Part shown: positions 7,204-12,415 of the stretch, piece after piece
How positions within the stretch are numbered: the first letter of the stretch is position 1
Layout of the letters: every line of letters begins with the position of its first letter
From: CADCVW01 sp964251385
GTDB taxonomy: Bacteria; Pseudomonadota; Alphaproteobacteria; Sphingomonadales; Sphingomonadaceae
Assembly (NCBI GenBank): GCA_964251385.1
Contig: CAXUJK010000011.1
Span: forward strand, 1-12,415
Direction of reading: 5' to 3'
Length of the DNA stretch: 12,415 nt
Translations under genes and position numbers: made by a program
Notes under the pieces: generated by a model
Seen by the model: the letters and a program-made list of their open reading frames with translations, nothing else
The model's database searches: none
Told to the model about the DNA's origin: nothing

Positions 7204-9668
7204 TAGTTGCCGAGCTTGAACCCCACACTGACGCCGTAGGTCGCGGGCATGCCGGCATAGCGGGCGTTGGCGTCCGAGGACGTGACGACGTTGGTCCAGT
7301 AATATTTGTTGAATACGTTGCGGCCGAACAGCGTCACCCGGTAGCGCCCGTCCGGCCCCTCGAAACCGACCCGCGCGTCGACGGTCGCATAGGCGTTGGT
7401 CGTGAACGGGCGGGTGAGGCCGGGCAGCAGGCGGACGTTGAGCGTTGGGGGAATGGCGATGTTGCTCCCGCCGACCGCGGTGTCGGACCGTGAACGCCCG
7501 TTGACGCTGACGCCCACGAACGGCGCGCCTGCCTCGGTTTCGAAGCGGTAGTCCGCGTTGAAGCTGTAGTTCAACTTGGGCGAGAAAGGCAGGTCCTCGC
7601 CCGAAAAATCGATGTTCCTCTGACCCAGTACGTTGACGCCGACGTAGCGCTGCACCCGCGTGTCGAGGTAGGTCGCGGCGCCGGCCAGCGTCAGCCCGTC
7701 GAACGGTCTGACGGTTACCTCCGCCTCCGCCCCGATCACGCGCGACTTGGGCACGTTGATCAGGATGTCGAGGATGTTGAAGACCGGGTCGGCGGTCTTC
7801 CCCAAGATCTGCTTGTCCTTGTAGCTGTAGTAGAAGGCGGCGGCGTTGACCTGCACGCGGCGATCCAGGAGGCTGGCCTTGACCCCCGCCTCGAACGCGG
7901 TGACCCGCTCCTGCGTGACGGGCGCGTACTGCGAGTCCGTGCCCGCAGCCAGAACGGGAAAACTGCCCGCCTTGTAGCCGCGCGACGCGTTGGCGTAAAA
8001 CAGGGTTTCCGCGCTGGCCCGGTAGTCGACGCCCGCGCGCCACGAGATATTGTCCTCCTTCAGCGTCTGCTGGAACGGCGTCCCGCTCGGCACGAAGTCG
8101 GAGTTGAGGAACACGCAGCGCTGGTCGGGCGGCACGGCGTTGCTGAGCGGCGTGAACGGCCGGTTGCCGAGCACCGTCCCCAATATCGTGAACAGCGTGT
8201 TGAGCCGGCCGTCGCCGAGGTCGAACTCGCAGATCTCCGTCCTGTTGCGCGTATTGGTGTAGCGGCCCGCGGCACGCAGCGTCAGCTGCGGCGCGAGGTC
8301 GTATTCGACGTTGGCGAACCCTGCGTAGTTCCTGATCTTCTGGCTGTTGGTGACGTCGCTTTGGAAGATGAAGGCGAAGCCCGGTGCGAACGAGGAATTG
8401 TCGAGGTATCGCAGCTGCTGGTCCTCGAACGTGCGGCTGTCCTCGTAATTGGCACCGACGACGTAGCGCAGCGCCGAACCGGGCCCGTTGGCGGCGCGGA
8501 CTTCCTGGCTGAACGAGCGGATACGGCCGCTGTTGCTGGCCAGGTCCGATATGTTGAGCGCCGACCCGTCGCCGTCCGACGTCTGCTGCTGGTTGAACCC
8601 GACATAGGAGGTCAGCGAGGTGAGGATCAGATCGTCCGACACGTCGAGGTCCGCGCGAAGCGATCCCTGATAGAATTTGCGGTTGGAGCGCGGGGTCAGG
8701 TCGCCCGTCGACCAGTCGGCGTAGCGCGGGCTCTGCCGGGAAAAAGGCTGCGCGACCGATTGCGGCTGCGCCGAGGTCGGGTTCTGCGGGAAGAGCAGGA
8801 TGAACTGCCCCGCGATCGGCTCCGACGTGTCATGCCAGCCGTTGACGTTGAACGAAAAGCGCAAGGCTTCGGTCGCGTCCCAGTCGAGCAGGAAGCGGCC
8901 CGCGACATACTCCATCTTGCCGTTGCGGTCGTCCGGGCGCGTGTTGCTGATCTGCCATCCGTCCGACGTGCGCCCGTTGAACGCGAGCCGCGCACGCACC
9001 GTCGGGGACAAGGGTCCGCTGATATACGCATTGCCGTCGAGCTGGTTGAACCGGCCGAAGCTCAGGTCGCCGCCGCCGACGATGTCGCGCGTCGGCTTGG
9101 CCGCGATGAAGTTGATCGCGCCGCCCGTCGAGTTCTGCCCGAACAGCGTCCCCTGCGGACCTTTGAGCACTTCGACGCGCTCGAGGTCGTAGGCCGAATG
9201 ACTGGCGAGCACGGGAAAGGGCAGCGGCGCCTGGTCGAGATACACGCTGACCGCCGGATAGACACCCAGAGAACTTTCGTTGAACCCGATCCCACGCAGC
9301 GTCAGGATGGGCGTGTTGTTGGCGCTTTGCGAAAAGGCGAGGCCGGGCACGACGGATGCGACGTCCTGCAGCGTCACGACCTGCCGTTCGGCGAGCGCCT
9401 CGCCCGTGAACGCGGTGACGGTCAGTCCGACCCGGCTCAGGCGTTCGGAGCGCTTGTTCGCGGTGACGACGATCTCGTTGACGTCGATGCCGTCCGCGGC
9501 GGGCGGTTCGGGGGCGGGCTGTTCGGGCGCGGCGGCGTCGGATGTGACGGGGCGGTCGCCGCCGACCGGCTGCGTATCCTGGACTGGCTGGGCGTAAGCA
9601 GGAACGGCGAGGCTCGCCAAAACGATGGCCATCACCGATACCATGGGCTTGCCCGCAGTCGCGTTCAT
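7203..9668 (-). CDS. TonB-dependent outer-membrane receptor 2
   Basis: This is an 821-residue receptor. A signal peptide (1-26, ending VPAYA) leads into a Pro/Ala/Glu-rich linker (about 28-63) and a TonB box NEIVVTA (64-70). The plug contains ILTLRGIGFNES, VSVYLDQAPL and VEVLKGPQGTLFGQNSTGG, the standard plug signatures, followed by a barrel. The C-terminus is GVSVGFKLGN, so the last residue is Asn rather than the usual Phe, with Phe four positions from the end. No STN signalling domain is present. An in-frame start at 9722 is less likely than the ATG at 9668, which has an AGGGGAGAG ribosome site and starts the signal peptide. It is clearly divergent in sequence from receptor 1, so the two are not a recent duplication. 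It is first in a leftward block (receptor 2, receptor 1, MFS) and lacks a nearby copy of the palindrome. The ligand is unknown. Confidence 0.94.
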   Translation of the reverse strand: MNATAGKPMVSVMAIVLASLAVPAYAQPVQDTQPVGGDRPVTSDAAAPEQPAPEPPAADGIDVNEIVVTANKRSERLSRVGLTVTAFTGEALAERQVVTLQDVASVVPGLAFSQSANNTPILTLRGIGFNESSLGVYPAVSVYLDQAPLPFPVLASHSAYDLERVEVLKGPQGTLFGQNSTGGAINFIAAKPTRDIVGGGDLSFGRFNQLDGNAYISGPLSPTVRARLAFNGRTSDGWQISNTRPDDRNGKMEYVAGRFLLDWDATEALRFSFNVNGWHDTSEPIAGQFILLFPQNPTSAQPQSVAQPFSRQSPRYADWSTGDLTPRSNRKFYQGSLRADLDVSDDLILTSLTSYVGFNQQQTSDGDGSALNISDLASNSGRIRSFSQEVRAANGPGSALRYVVGANYEDSRTFEDQQLRYLDNSSFAPGFAFIFQSDVTNSQKIRNYAGFANVEYDLAPQLTLRAAGRYTNTRNRTEICEFDLGDGRLNTLFTILGTVLGNRPFTPLSNAVPPDQRCVFLNSDFVPSGTPFQQTLKEDNISWRAGVDYRASAETLFYANASRGYKAGSFPVLAAGTDSQYAPVTQERVTAFEAGVKASLLDRRVQVNAAAFYYSYKDKQILGKTADPVFNILDILINVPKSRVIGAEAEVTVRPFDGLTLAGAATYLDTRVQRYVGVNVLGQRNIDFSGEDLPFSPKLNYSFNADYRFETEAGAPFVGVSVNGRSRSDTAVGGSNIAIPPTLNVRLLPGLTRPFTTNAYATVDARVGFEGPDGRYRVTLFGRNVFNKYYWTNVVTSSDANARYAGMPATYGVSVGFKLGN

Positions 9669-9747
9669 TGTCTCTCCCCTCTGCCCGGCGCCACGGTTGT
9701 ACGCGGTTGCTGCCATCCGCACCGCGAAAAGGGCGGCCCCGCCGGCG

Positions 9748-9775
9748 AGCCTAGATCGCGTCCCTTCGCCGACAA
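9748..9775 (-). promoter_or_regulatory. Weak candidate promoter for TonB receptor 2
   Basis: On the minus strand TTGTCG (9770-9775) and TAGGCT (9748-9753) are 16 bp apart, about 80 bp before the receptor ATG. Both differ from the consensus by two or more bases. It is offered only as the best candidate in the region. Confidence 0.25.
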
Positions 9776-9928
9776 GTGATTTTACCTGAAGAACCCTTCG
9801 CGGAAGCGGGACGCGGTTCCAGCCGAGCGCGGACCATTCATCCGAAGTTTCGAACGATTAGAAAATGTTTCGACATTGCCCATCGGCGCGGACCGCCTCA
9901 ATGTCCGGGCGGGCAACGGGTGGGAAGA
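9776..9928. other. Intergenic region upstream of the CoA-lyase gene
   Basis: This is the lyase-side part of the 260-bp divergent gap. It is coding-like in GC except for an AT-richer island at about 9838-9875. That island holds GTTTCGA twice in direct orientation (9847-9853 and 9867-9873), 20 bp apart, which could be a regulator site. No ATCAACGGA palindrome occurs here. The reading frame of the lyase is open through this stretch (GTG at 9776), but the extra residues do not resemble the family. No clear promoter was recognised. Confidence 0.35.
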
Positions 9929-10900
9929 ATGGCGGGCACGGTCGGGCAGGAACGCGGATTCCGCTTGCAGCGGTCTGAACTCGCCGTCCCCGCCACATCC
10001 GAACAGTTTTTCGCCAAGGCGGCCGCGGGTCCCGCCGACTCGATCTTCCTCGACCTCGAAGACGCGGTCGCGCCCAACCGTCGGGTGGAAGCGCGTGCCA
10101 ACGCGGTGCGCGCGTTGGGGGAGATCGACTGGGGTCGGCAGACCGTGTCGGTGCGCGTCAACGGGCTGACCACGCCCTGGTCGATCGCCGACATCCTGGC
10201 GGTGGCCCGCTGCCCGCGGCTCGACATGATCCTGCTGCCCAAGGTCGAGACGGCGGGCGACGTGATCTTCCTCGACCGGCTGCTGACCGGGCTCGAACTC
10301 GAAGTGCCCCGCGAGCGCCCGCTGGGCATCGAGATCCTGATCGAGACCACCAAGGGTCTCGCCAATGTCGAGGCGATCGCCGCCGCCTCGCCGCGCCTCG
10401 AAGGCATCATCTTCGGCGTCGGCGATTACTCGATCGAATTGGAAAACTTCGACACGGTGTTCGGCGCGTCCAACGCCGACTACGCGGTGCTGGCGCGGAG
10501 CGACGGACAGCCCGACGCGCGGCACTGGAACGACCAGTGGCATTTCGCGCTCGCCCGCATCGCCAACGCCTGCCGCGCCTACGGCCTGCGCCCGATCGAC
10601 GGCCCTTTCACCAACTACGGCGATCCGGACGGCTATCGCGCCAGCGCCACGCGCGCCCGCGCGCTGGGGTTCGAGGGCAAGTGGGCGATCCATCCGAGCC
10701 AGGTCGCGATCGCCAACGAAGTTTTTACCCCCGGCGCGGGGCAGATCGCGTGGGCGCGCGACATTGCGACCAAAATGGAGGCGGCCGCGAGCGAAGGCAA
10801 AGGCGCGATCGGGCTCGAAGGGGTCCTCATCGACCGCGCGCACGTCCTGCTGTCCGAAAAGATTTTGCGGCGCGCGCGGGTAGCCGGGATCGAAATCTGA
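9929..10900 (+). CDS. CitE/HpcH-type CoA lyase (malyl-CoA lyase-like)
   Basis: This 323-residue protein matches the length of L-malyl-CoA/beta-methylmalyl-CoA lyases, which reversibly split a 3-hydroxyacyl-CoA into glyoxylate (or another oxoacid) and a shorter acyl-CoA using Mg2+. Visible hallmarks are RLQRSELAVPATS (12-24), LDLEDAVAPN (41-50), RVNGLTTPW with Arg76, LPKVE (103-107), IET with the metal-binding Glu139, GVGDYS with the metal-binding Asp166, KWAIHPSQV (251-259), and the C-terminal lid GLEGVLIDRAH with Asp302. Arg76, Glu139, Asp166 and Asp302 correspond to the four functional residues known in bacterial malyl-CoA lyases, so it should be active. The ATG at 9929 fits the family N-terminus, but its ribosome site is weak (GGGAAGA close to the start); GTG 9920 is an alternative. 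The CoA-transferase follows after 2 bp. Citramalyl-CoA, malyl-CoA or an unusual branched hydroxyacyl-CoA are all possible substrates. Confidence 0.9.
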   Translation: MAGTVGQERGFRLQRSELAVPATSEQFFAKAAAGPADSIFLDLEDAVAPNRRVEARANAVRALGEIDWGRQTVSVRVNGLTTPWSIADILAVARCPRLDMILLPKVETAGDVIFLDRLLTGLELEVPRERPLGIEILIETTKGLANVEAIAAASPRLEGIIFGVGDYSIELENFDTVFGASNADYAVLARSDGQPDARHWNDQWHFALARIANACRAYGLRPIDGPFTNYGDPDGYRASATRARALGFEGKWAIHPSQVAIANEVFTPGAGQIAWARDIATKMEAAASEGKGAIGLEGVLIDRAHVLLSEKILRRARVAGIEI

Positions 10901-10902
10901 CC

Positions 10903-12099
10903 ATGCCTGGCCCGCTCGCCGACATCCGCGTCCTGGACATCGCGACCTTCGTCGCCGCGCCGTTCTGCGGAACGATCATGGCCGAGTTCGGGGCCGAGGT
11001 GATCAAGATCGAGCAGCCGGACGGCGGGGATTCGCTCCGAAAGTTCGGCACGATGACCGAGGCGGGCGACACGCTCGTCTGGCTGAGCGAGGCGCGCAAC
11101 AAGAAGTCGGCGACGCTCGACCTGCGCACCCCTGAAGGCGCCGACCTGTTCCGCCGCCTCGTCGCGCAATCGGATGTCGTGCTGGAGAATTTTCGGCCAG
11201 GCACGCTCGAGAAATGGGGGCTCGGCTACGACGCGCTCGCCGAAATCAACCCCAAGCTCGTCATGCTGCGCATCAGCGCCTACGGGCAGACGGGGCCGAT
11301 GAAGGACAAACCCGGCTTCGCGCGCATCGCGCACGCCTTCAGCGGGCTCGCCTATCTGGCGGGGGAGCCGGGGCGGGTGCCCGTGGTGCCCGGTTCGACC
11401 TCGCTCGCCGACTACATGTCCGGACTGTACGGGGCCGTGGGCGTCCTCATAGCGCTGCGCCACGCCGCCGCGACGGGCGAGGGCCAGTCGATCGACCTCG
11501 GCCTGTACGAATCGATCTTTCGGGTGCTCGACGAGCTTGCGCCCGCCTACGCGCGGACCGGGTTCCGCCGCGAGCGCATGGGGCCGGACACGGTCAACAT
11601 CGTGCCGCACAGCCATTACCGCACCGCGGACGGCGCGTACGTCGCGCTCGCCTGTTCCAACGACCGCATGTGGGCGCGGCTGACGACGGCGATGGGCCGC
11701 CCCGAGCTCGCCGACGATTCTCGCTATGCCCGCCCCAAGGCGCGCGACGATCATCGCGCCGAAGTCAACGCGCTCGTCGCCGAATGGGTCGGCGGACTGG
11801 ACACCGCCGCCGTGCTCGCCGCGTGCGAGGCGGCCGACGCACCCGCCTCCAAGCTGCTCGACATCGCCGACATCTTTGCCGATCCGCAGTACGCCGCGCG
11901 GGAAAATCTGCGGACGATCGACGACCCGCGCGTCGGATCGCTCGTTCTGCCCGGACCCTTGCCACGCATGTCGCGCACGCCGCCCGAATTGCGCACCGCA
12001 GGTCCCGCGCTCGGGGCGGCGAACGACGAAATCTACGGCGATCTGCTCGGGCTAGACCACACGACTCGCGCCGATCTCGCATCCCGCCGCGTGATCTGA
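10903..12099 (+). CDS. Class III CoA-transferase (CaiB/BaiF family)
   Basis: This 398-residue cytoplasmic enzyme moves CoA between carboxylic acids through an aspartyl-CoA thioester. The N-terminus DIRVLDIATFVAAPFCG leads into the Rossmann-like half with AEFGAEVIKIEQPDGGD (25-42 region) and NKKSATLDLRTPEG. The motif VLENFRPG is followed by the catalytic Asp170 in SLADYMSGLYG, equivalent to Asp169 of formyl-CoA transferase. GEGQSIDLGLYES and SHYRTADGAYVALAC belong to the large domain, and the full family length of about 400 is present. The ATG at 10903 lies 2 bp after the lyase stop, so translation is probably coupled; there is no strong ribosome site of its own. CaiB-type transferases next to CitE-type lyases are known from C4/C5 dicarboxylate routes such as citramalate and itaconate breakdown, in which the transferase makes the thioester that the lyase later cleaves. 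The actual donor and acceptor are unknown here. Confidence 0.93.
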   Translation: MPGPLADIRVLDIATFVAAPFCGTIMAEFGAEVIKIEQPDGGDSLRKFGTMTEAGDTLVWLSEARNKKSATLDLRTPEGADLFRRLVAQSDVVLENFRPGTLEKWGLGYDALAEINPKLVMLRISAYGQTGPMKDKPGFARIAHAFSGLAYLAGEPGRVPVVPGSTSLADYMSGLYGAVGVLIALRHAAATGEGQSIDLGLYESIFRVLDELAPAYARTGFRRERMGPDTVNIVPHSHYRTADGAYVALACSNDRMWARLTTAMGRPELADDSRYARPKARDDHRAEVNALVAEWVGGLDTAAVLAACEAADAPASKLLDIADIFADPQYAARENLRTIDDPRVGSLVLPGPLPRMSRTPPELRTAGPALGAANDEIYGDLLGLDHTTRADLASRRVI

Positions 12100-12108
12100 G
12101 GAGACGAC

Positions 12109-12415
12109 ATGCCAAGCCAGATCACGCTCGTCGCGTTCCTGCAGGCGCAGAATTGTTCCAACTTCCCAGCGTCGTGGCGCCATCCCGCCGCCGCGGGCGA
12201 CTTCCTGACGCCCGAATATTATCGGCGCATCGGGCGTACGCTGGAGGACGGGAAATTCCATCTCGCCTTCTTCGACGACCGGCTCGCCATTCCCGACATC
12301 TACGCCGACGACTTCGGCGTGACGATGCGCGAGGGAATCCGCGCGGTGAAACTCGACCCGATGCTGTGCGCGATGACGCTCGCCAACGCGACCGAGCGGC
12401 TGGGCGTCGGCGTCA
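12109..12415 (+). CDS. NtaA/SnaA/DszA-type flavin-dependent monooxygenase, 5' part
   Basis: Only the first 102 residues are inside the window; the family is normally about 440-460 long. The N-terminus resembles the bacterial-luciferase-like NtaA/SnaA/DszA group: ITLVAFLQAQN (5-15), SWRHP (22-26), EYYRRIGRTLEDGKFHLAFF (36-55) and DDRLAIPDIYADDF, then GIRAVKLDPM...LANATERLGVGV. Members use reduced FMN delivered by a separate reductase, plus O2, for N-, S- or C-oxidation (nitrilotriacetate, dibenzothiophene sulfone, pristinamycin). No reductase is seen in the window. The ATG at 12109 has a strong GAGGAG ribosome site beginning at the transferase stop codon, 9 bp between stop and start. It is third in the lyase-transferase operon. 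It may perform a second Baeyer-Villiger-like or hydroxylation step; this is inference. Family assignment is firm, reaction unknown. Confidence 0.88.
   Translation, partial: MPSQITLVAFLQAQNCSNFPASWRHPAAAGDFLTPEYYRRIGRTLEDGKFHLAFFDDRLAIPDIYADDFGVTMREGIRAVKLDPMLCAMTLANATERLGVGV

Noticed and set aside
8361..9779. Plus-strand open frame of 472 codons over TonB receptor 2
   Set aside because: It is an antisense shadow with Arg/Val/Glu-rich sequence and no recognisable domain.

Overview
The window is uniformly GC-rich DNA with alphaproteobacterial features. Two large TonB-dependent receptors carry 'EIVVTA' TonB boxes behind short Ala/Pro/Glu-rich linkers, and there is a spinster-type MFS carrier and several acyl-CoA catabolism genes. 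This combination is typical of sphingomonads (Sphingomonas, Novosphingobium, Sphingobium), which is an inference from style rather than from a marker gene. No rRNA, tRNA, IS element, CRISPR array or phage gene was seen, and nothing looks recently transferred.

Layout. At 1-551 (-) is the 5' part of a crotonase-family (enoyl-CoA hydratase/isomerase) gene that runs off the left edge. A 156-bp divergent promoter region (552-707) separates it from a rightward pair: a type I Baeyer-Villiger monooxygenase (708-2327) and an overlapping HSL-family alpha/beta-hydrolase (2327-3241). The hydrolase converges, with overlapping stop codons, on a leftward block read in the order TonB receptor 2 (9668-7203), TonB receptor 1 (7096-4592), MFS transporter (4584-3238). 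A second divergent region (9669-9928) separates that block from a tightly packed rightward operon. That operon holds a CitE/malyl-CoA-lyase-type lyase (9929-10900), a class III CoA-transferase (10903-12099) and the start of an NtaA/SnaA/DszA-type flavin-dependent monooxygenase (12109 to the right edge).

How the genes could work together (inference). The two receptors would import a scarce or bulky compound across the outer membrane, and the MFS protein would move it or a product across the inner membrane. The Baeyer-Villiger enzyme would insert oxygen next to a ketone, and the hydrolase would open the resulting ester or lactone. The FMN-type monooxygenase would do another oxidation. The CoA-transferase would activate a carboxylate, the crotonase would act on the acyl-CoA, and the lyase would cleave a hydroxyacyl-CoA. 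The substrate cannot be read from the sequence.

The most striking non-coding signal is an 18-bp palindromic element, ATCAACGGAYNNGTTGAY. It occurs three times, only between genes: twice in the crotonase/BVMO divergent region and once in front of TonB receptor 1. This points to one regulator, not encoded here, controlling catabolism and uptake together.
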